A stretch of 64,000 bases of DNA from positions 15,872,001 through 15,936,000 of the forward strand of contig OU612068.1 of assembly GCA_914767715.1 (NCBI GenBank), in the 5' to 3' direction. The notes beneath the pieces were generated by a model, which had not been told where the DNA came from, did no database searches, and worked only from the letters and a program-made list of their open reading frames with translations. How positions within the stretch are numbered: position 1 is the first letter of the stretch; every line of letters begins with the position of its first letter. Of this stretch, positions 21,719 to 32,800 are shown piece after piece. The position numbers and the translations under genes were made by a program. The stretch comes from Membranipora membranacea. Taxonomy: Eukaryota > Bryozoa > Gymnolaemata > Cheilostomatida > Membraniporidae.

Positions 21719-24700
21719 TTGACTTACTGACTTATGTTGCAGAACTCCTAGTGGAATATTGCGCCAGAATCGCCTTCTCCTTTCCCTTCCATCTTTCTCG
21801 ATCTCTAGCCATCTCGCTAGCCTCCGCCCACGACTTGATGTTGTGTACCTTCATCTGTTTGAGCGCCGTTCTTCGCCAAGTCTGATTGGGTCGCCCTCTC
21901 CTTCGGGTGCCTTCAGGGGCCCATCCGAGACTGGTGTGAGGGAGAGATTCCTTCCTCCTTAGGCTGTGTCCTAGGTATCTCCATCTTCTAACTTCAATGT
22001 GCTGAGAGACTGGTTTCTGCTTGCTGCGTTCACATACTTCCAAGTTGGAAGTTTTGGACCACCAATATATTTTCAATATCCGACGGCAGCAGTTCATGTG
22101 AAATACCTCCAGTTTGTCCATATCCACTTTCGTCATTCGCCATGTTTCACATCCATAGAGGAGCACAGACACCACGTTCGAGTTGTAGAGTTTGAACTTG
22201 AGATGGTTGCTCATACTTCTTGATCTCCACACCTTGTTCAGTCTGTAAAAGGCTGTAGTTGCAGAGTTGATGCGGTTCTTGACATCTGCTGCTGCACCAC
22301 CAGACGCATCAATTTTCGCACCAAGGTACAAAAAGTTATCTACAAACTCGAGTGACTTGTTGCTGACTGTGAAATTGTTGTTAGATGCAGGGCCCATTCC
22401 ATCTCGATGAATCCTCAAAACTTTCGTCTTTTGTTCATTGATGTGCAATCCCGCTTTACTCGCTGTTGTTATGAGCTTGTCTGTAACTGTTTGCATCCCT
22501 CCATGTGTTGTAGAAAATAGCGCGACATCGTCTGCATAAGCTAGATAATTCAGCTTGGTTGTAAGATTCCATCGGAGTCCAGTTCGATGTGTCGCTTGTA
22601 CTTGCTTCATTATGAAGTCTGTAGCCATGATAAATAACAGAGGTGAGATTACGCAGCCCTGTCTAACTCCTGATTTTACTTCGAAGTAATCGTCCTCTGC
22701 TCCGCCTTGCATTTTACACGCATACCCGGTGTAGAACGCCCGTGTCAGAGTGATGAGTTTATCAGGGATACCATAAAACTTCATCACTTTCCACATGCTC
22801 TCCCGATGAATGCTGTCAAAAGCTTTCCTGAAATCAATAAAATTGACGTACAGGGGCATCCTCCATTCTTCACATTGTTCTATGATGTTCCTCAGTGTAA
22901 ATATGTGGTCTGTACAACTTCTTCCGCTGCGAAAACCTGCTTGCTCTTCATCTAGACTTCTGTTCTCCTCTAGGGCTCCGGCAATTCGGTGATGTAAAAT
23001 CTTCAGAAATATTTTACTGATATACGGTAGTAGAGTAATACCCCTCCAATTTGTTGTCTTACTCAGGTCTCCTTTCTTGGGCAGTTTGATGATCACGCCG
23101 CGCCTCCAGTCTTGTGGGATGTCTTCTTCTCTCCATATACCCGAGAACAATGTCTCGAGTTCTGCTGCGCATGAGCTACTGTTACAGCGTAAAAACTCTG
23201 CAGGTAGCTCATCAATTCCTGGCGCTTTACCATTGCGCGAGGCTTTGATAATCTCTTCAATCTCCGAAAGACTAGGTGGATCATCATCTATCTCCAAATC
23301 CGTACCTGTGCTGGGTATATCCAAGGGGTCCTCAGGCTCTGCCTGATTAAGAACTTCTTGAAAGTGCGCTGTCCAGATCTTTGCTTGTTCTTTGGGGTCA
23401 ACAACTATTTGACCATTCTTGTCCTTGAGTCTAGCAGTTGATTTCCGCCTCGTTCCGCTCAGCTCTCTCGTGATATCGTACACTGCCTTCATCTGACCCA
23501 TGTCAGCAGCTTCTTGTGCAGCTCCTGCCATATCTTCGATGTTGTCCCTCTTGTCCTTCCGCACGCTCTTTTTGACTAACTTCGCAAACTCTTTGTACTC
23601 TTCCTCTAGGCGTGCTGCTACGCGTCTTGAATGAGTGCCCAAGACTTTGCGCCTTGCTTCCTGTCTTCGTTCTATCAACTCCCATGATCTTTCTGACATC
23701 CAGTGTGCAGGTTCCCTGCGCTTTTCTCTTCCTACTATCTCTTCTCCAACATCATGGTATGCTTCCTTGATCTTCGTCCATCTTTCATTAACAGGGGTAT
23801 CTTCCGGTAATTCCTGAAGTTGACTGAACTTATTCTCCATTGCTGCTGTGAACCTTTCTTTTATCTTCGTCAGTTTAAGTAGTTTGCGATTCCATTTAGC
23901 CTTTAGACTCGGCGCTTTACACTTTCCGGCTAGTTTGAGTCGCACTTTTCCAAGGATCAGATAATGATCGCTGTACACATCTGCAGATCGCATCACTCTC
24001 ACATCATGCAGGGATCTCCTCCACTTCCTGTTTATCAGCAAATGGTCTATCTGAGTTAGCTGTCCGCGAGGGGAACGCCACGTTAACTTGTGTATATCTT
24101 TGTGAGGGAAAATAGAACCCCCAATCACCATGCCATTTATTCTTCCAAACTGTATAAGCCTCTCTCCATTATCGTTCGCCGCCCCAACTCCATGCTGCCC
24201 TAAAGTATCCTCCATCCCTATGTTGACCGTTCCAACTTGTGCGTTGAGATCTCCCAGAACCAGAAGCATATCATGTCTGGGGACCTCATCTTTAGCCTTC
24301 TGTAGGGACATATAGAACTCATCCTTTTTCTCATCCTCTGCCTCGTTGGTCGGGGCATAACAAACAATGACACTTAGGTTGGTGCATTTTCCCTCGAATC
24401 TAGCTGTCATCAGTCGCGGATTGATTGGCTTCCATTCAATCAAGCTCTTTCTCGCCTTCAAGGTCAACATCAAAGCCGTACCCTGATGGTGCTGATTATC
24501 TTGCCTTCCCGAGTACAACACTATTTCTCCAGTCTCCAATCTCTCCTCTCCTTCTCTTGTCCATCTGCTCTCACTTATACCCAGAAGCTCCAGCTTCATT
24601 CGTCGGAACTCTCTCGCCACCTGCTCGGTGCGCCCGTCCGCATACATGGTCCTGACATTCCAGGCACCAACACGTAGTAGTTGTCGCGGGGCCAGCAGAA

Positions 24701-25080
24701 ATGTACTCCTATCCAAATTCACAACAGAAACTTCCCGAGGGGTTTGGTCTCTGCCGGTCATGTAGCCTTCTCGAGGCTGGAATTTTCTTTTTCTGCGTCC
24801 TCCGTAACTATTTTGGGTAAGATTATTCGATTCTGTTTCTGTAACTGGGTTTTTTTTTATGTGAATGGGTAGTTGACCCAGACACAACCCTCCTCTTTTA
24901 CACGGACTTGGGACCGTCTGGGTGAATCCGGGGATCTTCTCCAGGTAGAGTTAAGTATAGCTATTATTCTGTCTTGTAAACTCATTAACTTGGCCCAATC
25001 TCCATGTCTAGGGACATCATTCAGTGAACTTTGATCCTCAAAGGCTGACCAGAAAACTCTCCCACCATTTGACACCTATC
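21719..25080 (-). mobile_element. Long RTE-like non-LTR retrotransposon
   Basis: It is minus-oriented, with a full-length-looking ORF2 (21732-24887). The 3' end just past the stop carries short repeats of GTAAGTCAAGTC type (21719-21735 on the plus strand), like the simple tandem tails of RTE elements, and no poly(A). The 5' limit is uncertain: a second open frame (25075-24857, with MSNGGRVFWSAFEDQS) overlaps the ORF2 start in another phase and may be part of the element's 5' region. Confidence 0.7.
21732..24887 (-). CDS. LINE ORF2: endonuclease and reverse transcriptase
   Basis: The frame has 1051 codons, continuous. The N-terminal apurinic-type endonuclease has LRVGAWNVRTM (about 70), GISESRW (about 105), LVLGDLNAQVG (about 215) and a terminal SDHYLI motif (about 305). 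A charged linker follows. The reverse transcriptase runs from about 590 with LPKKGDL, NWRGITLLP, GFRSGRS, FIDFRKAFDSI and GVRQGCVISPLLF to the active-site LAYADDVALF (about 775). The C-terminus has the WRYLGHSLRR and RRRGRPNQTWRR segments characteristic of RTE/SR2-like elements, copies of which are often misannotated in animals as craniofacial development protein 2-like. Assignment to the RTE group rests on these remembered motifs. All key endonuclease and RT residues I can see are intact. Confidence 0.9.
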   Translation of the reverse strand: MCLGQLPIHIKKNPVTETESNNLTQNSYGGRRKRKFQPREGYMTGRDQTPREVSVVNLDRSTFLLAPRQLLRVGAWNVRTMYADGRTEQVAREFRRMKLELLGISESRWTREGEERLETGEIVLYSGRQDNQHHQGTALMLTLKARKSLIEWKPINPRLMTARFEGKCTNLSVIVCYAPTNEAEDEKKDEFYMSLQKAKDEVPRHDMLLVLGDLNAQVGTVNIGMEDTLGQHGVGAANDNGERLIQFGRINGMVIGGSIFPHKDIHKLTWRSPRGQLTQIDHLLINRKWRRSLHDVRVMRSADVYSDHYLILGKVRLKLAGKCKAPSLKAKWNRKLLKLTKIKERFTAAMENKFSQLQELPEDTPVNERWTKIKEAYHDVGEEIVGREKRREPAHWMSERSWELIERRQEARRKVLGTHSRRVAARLEEEYKEFAKLVKKSVRKDKRDNIEDMAGAAQEAADMGQMKAVYDITRELSGTRRKSTARLKDKNGQIVVDPKEQAKIWTAHFQEVLNQAEPEDPLDIPSTGTDLEIDDDPPSLSEIEEIIKASRNGKAPGIDELPAEFLRCNSSSCAAELETLFSGIWREEDIPQDWRRGVIIKLPKKGDLSKTTNWRGITLLPYISKIFLKILHHRIAGALEENRSLDEEQAGFRSGRSCTDHIFTLRNIIEQCEEWRMPLYVNFIDFRKAFDSIHRESMWKVMKFYGIPDKLITLTRAFYTGYACKMQGGAEDDYFEVKSGVRQGCVISPLLFIMATDFIMKQVQATHRTGLRWNLTTKLNYLAYADDVALFSTTHGGMQTVTDKLITTASKAGLHINEQKTKVLRIHRDGMGPASNNNFTVSNKSLEFVDNFLYLGAKIDASGGAAADVKNRINSATTAFYRLNKVWRSRSMSNHLKFKLYNSNVVSVLLYGCETWRMTKVDMDKLEVFHMNCCRRILKIYWWSKTSNLEVCERSKQKPVSQHIEVRRWRYLGHSLRRKESLPHTSLGWAPEGTRRRGRPNQTWRRTALKQMKVHNIKSWAEASEMARDRERWKGKEKAILAQYSTRSSAT

Positions 25081-26835
25081 ACGCAATTTAATGATTGTTT
25101 GCAGATGGCAGAGCTGGAGCTCTGAACGCGGGATATTTTGTCAGAGAGAACAGGATCAATGGTCAACTTCGGCATGACGCTACACATCTCGGTATGTATA
25201 CCAAACCAGAAATTGTAAAAAAGCTCAAGCTCCTCACAAGATAGAAGCCTATTATGGCATTGATTGTGTATCAGACATATACTCTTCGAATGTTGGACAA
25301 AAAATCTTGGAAAGTTGATGTCTTTTTGTCTGAAGATGAGCACTAATGATGTCGTAAAGATGACAGCCACCATGATCAATATCGAGCAGATTAAACTTAT
25401 CTTCCTACATGTGGCTTTGTTCATGCGAAAATAATGTTGGCAGACTCCTTAAATCACTTATATCACTATTTTGGCAGTACCATCACAACATTTAGTAAGA
25501 AGTGGAGTAAGAATAGCTCCGAATATGTCAGGACCTCGTCCACCGAACTGGAGGTAAGACTACCCTTGTTCTGCGATATTAACGTTTTGTTTTATTTACT
25601 TATTATGTAGCGCCTAAAAAACATTGCTCCGCGCTTCCTTGAAAGTCCACAGTCTATCCAATATATAGGGCATGTTCTAATACGGCCCAGTACGAAGATT
25701 AAACAAGATTTCAAGTTTTGAAAGGCCAATGAATAGATCTCTACAATAAGAGTATTTTTTTGCTTGAAGAGTGAAACCTCTTCCATAAAGACTTGTGTTA
25801 TCATGATAAAATCTGACTCTGACAATACACCATTGATTTGGTGTCTGGCAACGATCTTTAAAATTTTCCGTGATGTCCAACAGTTACAATGCATCCGTAA
25901 CTTGCTGAGTTGAAGGAGATAAGCTTATTCCGCATAACTCTGTATAGTATTTTTCATGTAGTTCATGGTTATTTTTGGGTGATTGTACAAATGTTGTATA
26001 TGGAGAATTGTTGGCTGACCAGTCACTGCTGCCGTGCACTGCTGGTGTGCGCTGCTGCTGCCCCAAGAAAACTTATAGACACACTAGGGTGTCAGTCATT
26101 GTATCTACATAGTCACATTAATTGGCCCGAACTACATCAATTGTTTGTTGAACAATCATCAAAGAATTACAAAATATAATGAGTTATGCAGAATTTTCTT
26201 CTTTCCTTTGACCAGTCAAAAAATAATCATCAAGCCTGTTCCTTTCTCATTCATAAATTATGATTATTTGTAGGACTCAGGGTGAACATGTAGCAATGGA
26301 GAGTGTCCATTATCCGCATAGTGAAAGAATAAGATTTTCGAGCTTGCTGTGATTGTCTTTGTACAAAGTTTTAATAAATGTACATAATTCAGCATATCCA
26401 TTATCTTTGAAATAATGAATTGTTGCTGACAATAAAAGTATATATATATATATCTTCTTTATGTAATAAACTTCAAGTCAAGTACAGTTACTGAAGTCTT
26501 CTGTTTCTGGACGCCTGGTACTGTCCATGAGTAGTAATAGCGACTGAAATATGAACCTCAACTCATAATAAGTTAAGGCAAACATTTTGCGAAGAGAGTA
26601 CAGGAGTATTGCAGAAGTTATTCTCAAATTGATGGCATTCAATGTTTAGTGTATTTGGGAAAAGTGCAAGAATAGATGTAAGAAGTACATTTGGCAGTTT
26701 TATAACAGGAGAGAAAGGAATATGTTGCGCTGATATCAATAGAAAATAATATGAGCTGCCAAACAGATTGATCAGCAAAAAATGAAGCGCATTGTATAAC
26801 CTAAATACACTTGTAAATATACAGTAACTTATAAT
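25081..26835. other. Intergenic and Nischarin 3' flank
   Basis: Several open frames of 60-128 codons (25038-25424, 25592-25894, 25910-26179) were examined; none shows a recognisable domain or splice support. The part nearest 26835 should include the Nischarin 3' UTR. An ATTAAA on the minus strand at about 26369-26374 is a possible poly(A) signal. A (TA)n run lies at 26440-26452. Confidence 0.35.
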
Positions 26836-29800
26836 TCAAACCTTTGGGGCCACACTACTATAGAAGCTTTCTGCACTATCTGTTGATGAAAATTGTAGGG
26901 TAATAACCTCAAGGAAGGGAAGGTTTAGACACAGTTGCTGCCTCTCCCTATCGAATTCACCTAGTAATATATCTGAGTTTTCTATAACCTGTGACGAAAG
27001 GAAGTGATGTCGTGCATCAGGAAATTTGTTCGACAACTCAGGTGTAGCGTTAAAAGAGTAATGTTCATGAACGAGGCATGTATGATTGCCTGTCAATGCA
27101 AGTGTTATGGGTCTGAGCTCGCTGTCATTAAGCTGATGAGCAAATATAACAGGATTCAGCTTCAGACTTTCCTCCAGGTCTGAGCTGTGCTTCTTTAGTA
27201 GGTACGTAGTTAAGTCCTGGAGGTAGTTTTCTTCATCGACCACGAAGCTCACACCACTCGGATGCTCTGTCGAGCTGTTCATTCGATTCACTCTGCCAGG
27301 AGCATCATAGATACTCGGCTCATCCTCCGAGTCGGTCCCGCTGGCTTCTGGTGTCGGTAGCTGATGAGCAGGGCGTGCAAAATCAGTATCAACTATAAAC
27401 GTGATCCTCGTCACAAAAATGTGTCCCAGGCTCGAATCTCGTGTAACACAAACAAAAGTTTCCTGATCACTTGGTCCGACTAACCTAACTGACTGATTTC
27501 GTACACCTATTACTACTTTCTGCAGTTTGTCATGGCTCAGGTTTTGTGTAGTGTATGTCCCCGGTTCACCACCGCTGGTGATAAAGTAAGTAGCCTGGTT
27601 TGTGAGCAGCACAAGGCAGGGCTGCTCGTCTTCTGACTGTTTGGATTTGTTAGTTGTTATTAGACTCGTCCACATGGCGTGACATAGCTCTTCTTTAGAG
27701 TTACCTGCTCTTGGTATGGCCTCATCATGATAAAACAAATTCATCAGTTCCTCTCCATCCAGCTGCTTTAATTGCTCAAGTGAACTATCCAACTGTAAAA
27801 AAAACAATGTTCAAGGATTAAGGGGGAGGATTATATCTGTTCAATACACTAATTAGCTAGAGGCTTTATACATATTATTACTTCAATGCAAAAAAGCTAC
27901 ACGAAATAGGAGTGTGATTGGCTTACTTAGCAATAGAGATGTTCTGTTTGGAAAGGGACGGGTGGTAGTGGAGCCAAACCATTACCCCTAACAAAATCAA
28001 CTAGGAAACTGAAGCTAGACCTCTGACCAATTTAAAAAACCTGAGTAATGAACAGCAGCCATACCCACCTGAAACTGGTGATACCAACTCATTTCTGTAG
28101 TTATTTTCAAGGCATTCTAATAACTCGAGAAACATAATGCTTAGCAGTCACCAACACAAAACAAGTGTCACTACCTGAATAGACAGGGGAAGATTTTGCA
28201 GGCATTGTTCTAAATGGTCGACTACATCAATGCTAACATTGGCTGGAGGGCTCAGGGGGGCGTGATCTTCCGAGGTGTTGACCAATGTATCGGCTGATAT
28301 GTCACTGCTAATCTCTCCATGATCAGCATTCTGTAATAGATGGAGGAATAGTTATGAAGTGTCAAATAATTAGAATCAAAAGTAGTGTTTGTTATAATCT
28401 CGACGTCCATCTCGAATGTACTAAGTTTACTCTTTTAATATTGTTTCATGTGATACATCACCAGCAACAAAATTTTAATCCTATACATCTGTCTGCGACA
28501 TAAGGACAGAAGATATGAGAGTAAAAAAAATCTTATATCTTGAATACTCTATTCAGGTCAAAAAGAAAAAAATTATGTCAGGCTCAACGACATTTCTATT
28601 TCTGAATTTTTAATTATTGATCATATACCTGTTGGGGTAAATTAAGAGTTAGTTTTGGTTTCACTTCATCACCATTAGTCAGATCACCGTGAGTGTACGA
28701 TTCCTCAAATGGGCTCGACAATACATCCTCAGGCCTCTGATGAGAGCTGATTTTAGGTTCATCGTCTTCACTGACAATGAGTTCAACAGGTGATGGTTGT
28801 CTGCAAAGTAAAGTTAATTTCTGTAACAAAACAACAGCGTTTCATGGTAAACGATCACACACTAAAAAGCTGCTGCATAGATAAAAGACAAAAATAAAGC
28901 TTCATTAATGCAATGATCTAACCTACCGATTTGGTTCATCAACGCTCCCTTTGTCTGCATCCAAAACACCACAAGCCACAGCATTCAGTACAGGTGAATC
29001 AGGGAAAAGCTCTCTATTATCAACATGTTCAGGAGATGTCTGCTCTTCTCCTGATGCCCTTCCCTCCTCACCGCTCTCAACAGAGTACATGACACAGGGA
29101 GATGATCTACCGCTGCCTGATAACTCAGGCTTGTCTTCTGTGACACCTGCAGTGTCAGGTGACGTGTCGGCTACAGAGTCAGATGATGTGACAGCTGCAG
29201 TGTTAGGTGAAGTGACAGCTGGTGTCACAGGTACAACATTGGGAAGTTTGTCCTCATGATTACCTGAGGCGCCATCAGGTGGTGATCTAAAGTACAACAA
29301 AAACATTCATGAGTTGTATGAAAACTAAAAAGTGTGTTCGATTTAGCCATGTAAATTGGAGTTGTTTTCTCCTTGAACCTCTAGTTCAGAGAGTAGATAA
29401 CTCCTAAATAAGTTCACATATCCTGAGACACAACCTCAGCTAGGTGATCAATTTTTTGAGACAAATTTTTTTGTAGCAATTTTGCTGCCAGGACCAAGAT
29501 GGCAAGGTACAGTTTAGAGGAATTTTTTGGGCGCTAACCACAAACTGATTAATTAATAGTTTGGGTAGTTGGGCAACACTTGGAGCTAGTAAATCTGATT
29601 CTTCGGTTCAATTATGACCATACCATTGAGTGTCATAGAACATATGTGTTAGAGATTTTTATACCTGTCTTTAGCCTCGGCTATTGTTTGCCCGTCCCCA
29701 CCGACGGTTACATTCCCATTCTTTTCACCCTCTCCATCAGATGAGCTGAGGCTATGGAAAGGCTGCTCACTCTCAGGGGAGGAGCGAGCAGGAGAATTAA

Positions 29801-32800
29801 AAGGGGAGTCAAATCTATGAGCTGCCACCATTGGCTAAAATAAAAGATAGTTGATGTCTTGCGTCAGTAAGTCGCAGTTCAAAGCACTTTGCACATGTGC
29901 ACCAATCAAATCAGGTTGGTTATCTTTGCACCGTAGCGTTTGGATAGATCCAAATTTGCTCCAGTCCCCAAACTGAAAAGTCACCCCACCCATTAGTTAG
30001 CTTCTATAGGCAAAATATAGTTAGGTCAATTGGGCCAGTTTGTGGCATTGTCCCTACAGTGCAGAGAGACTCGGATCACAGAGTCGATCTGCAAGCAGTG
30101 TGGGTTCAAAGTTCAGCATCAATGAAGCTCATGGCAATGAGGTATGTGTAACAGCAAAACAAATTCTAGTGCCATGGTTTGCAGCAACATTCAGCAGTTG
30201 GAATTTTTAAAGGAATGTCTATGAAGTTGCTGCTAGGTAAAATATTCAATAATTTAACGCGAATCTCAACTATGATGTAAATTAAACTTACAGGAGTGCT
30301 GGCTATAATCAGCTCAGGGAGTTGTGAGGGAGGTTTATTTTTGGTCAGCTGATCAGCATTATCTGTGACCCCTGTGACCTCTGTGACAGCAGATACAGAA
30401 GCTCCGCTCTCAGCTGCGCCTGCAGCCTGGCTGATCATATCACTACTACTGCTCGATTTAGTTTTCAGACCTCCCTAAAACAAAGAAACTATAGTGACAA
30501 TCACTAAATAAAATATGTTGCCACAAGGTCTTTATTAGAGTTGTCGTGAAAAGCAGGCTGCATGAGTATCCAATTCCATAGAGCAATTCTAACCACCCTA
30601 GTCTCTGCTTTGTTGAGGAAGATCCATTTCTTATTGCAGGGAATTATATTAATGCCATTGCTTTATCACCATGGAGGGCCAGAGAGACTGTCTAAACTCA
30701 AATTATTGGTTCAGGGATTCCTAATTTCTTGTATGACACAGTGCACTTACATTACATTAAACTACATTTAATACGATTTAATATCATCATCCTTAGCAGT
30801 TAAACGGCAGGTCCTGGTGGTAAACTGCAAATATACCGCATTGAGATACACTATTAGATGTTTAGCCCAGAATTCTCAATACCTTCATAGGTTGTTTCAA
30901 CTTTGAAGGCTGCTTTGCGTGGTCAAGAGCTAGCAGTACAGCTATAGTGTCCAACTCCTTCTCATCTGCCTTTTTATTATCTAGGGTTATCTAAAAAAGT
31001 GAAGAAAGATTCCATATTCTAATTACAAGCGTGTATTACCCATGACTATTATTTGATGAGCCAGTGATTTCTGTGCCAGGAGACTTCATTTGCAAGCAAC
31101 TAAAAATGAACGTCAAAACGATGGCCATGTTCAATACTAATGACCTAGTTATGGGGAGTTTGGGAGGATGCAACTGTCAAAACAGTTACCAGTTCCATGA
31201 AATTCTTAGAAGTGAACCAAGTAGCACCCAAACACTTAGCGCTTTTACAGACAGCTAGGATGGGCCAGCTAATTTGAAGTTCTAATTGCATATTTTTGCG
31301 AGTTTCATGCAACTACTACATAGAATAGGCGAATCGAAATAGAATTTTACATAAGATTACGTACCTGTTTGGCCCTATCTGTGAATATCTTGAGTACTTG
31401 AATTCTGTAATCTGGAATTACAGTGACGGGGTTGCCGGTTATAATTAGTGTCTCCAGCAGAGGCAGAGAACTTAGAAATCTCAGCTCGATCACCTGCAAA
31501 GTGTGGAATTTAGGGAATAAAGTCGATCACACTGATTAGATGAAACTATACCTGTTAAGACATATTCACTTGACTTCAATGACAATTGTCTTGTGTCTAG
31601 TCTATAGAACTGTACAAACACATCCATAGATGGAATCACACTCGCCTACTCTGTCTATTATACTGACTGTAATGCTAGGCCTTCTGCCGGCAGTAGCAAA
31701 TTTGGATGCAGAGTGTAATAATAAAGCAAAACATTCACTCCAAATACTTTTGAGCAGGCTTAGATTGTATTTGCAAGAAAAACATCAAAACCTTGTCATA
31801 AAGTCATTGAAAAAATCGTAAGTTTTCGTCTCTGTCTGAAGACTGAGATAAAGAGATGCGGTTGCCATATTAGGCGCAAAGTTGTCCCAAGCTTGTAGGC
31901 ATGTTGGAGCACACCTGGAGCACAGTGCCCATTTGTAAGTAGACTGTAGCGGGACCTGACACCTCCAACACTTCCGAGTTTGAGGTTAGGTGCTCCAACC
32001 AAATGATCTACCTCCTACTCCTAATAGAGTATTCATATTGTACATATTATTATCCGTTTCCAACACATAACCGTCTCAAATTCAACAGATAACCGGTACA
32101 TATCACACAGATGGCATGCACATCCCTAATATACGCTTCCCACAGAAAATCCATCAGATAACTCACACATGACACAGATACACCTCATATATCCAACACA
32201 TGTCCCAAAGGTACCTCACATATGTCCCACAGATATATGGATATCACCAGTAGACAATAACGTACCTGTGATATTTGATTGTTACTAACATCAAGATACT
32301 CCAGTGAGAAAAGTCTGCTGAAACCTTCTAGAGTCTCCAGACTATTCCCCGCTAGGTTAATACTCTTCACATTACCTACAATAAAGAGACAATCATGTTC
32401 ATATACACCTGACACTCCATCATTAAAATTACACCCATCGAGAAATACATATACGTATAACTATGTTCGGAGGGATTAACAATACAAAAACTTATACCTA
32501 TGATTATGGAAGCCAGAGAGGCCTTACAAATATCAAGGTACTATCACTTACAGAAACAAACATTTACCCATGATATAGATTATTGTTTAATAACACTGAA
32601 TTTTTGACTGCTGAGCTCTTCATCAAGAATTAACAGTATAGCATCAGTTATACTAATCCCTTAAAGACTACTCAAGGACCAATGCATGTTATAGTCAAGC
32701 AGTTACCTATGATACAGTTTTGTCAGATTTGCAAAGTAAAAAAATTTGTTGCCCTACTTGACATGATTTATTGACGATGGAAAAAGTGCCTCCCATAAGG

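Noticed and set aside
25592-26179. Several 60-100 codon frames between the LINE and Nischarin
   Set aside because: Overlapping frames on both strands with no domain, consistent with chance in non-coding DNA.
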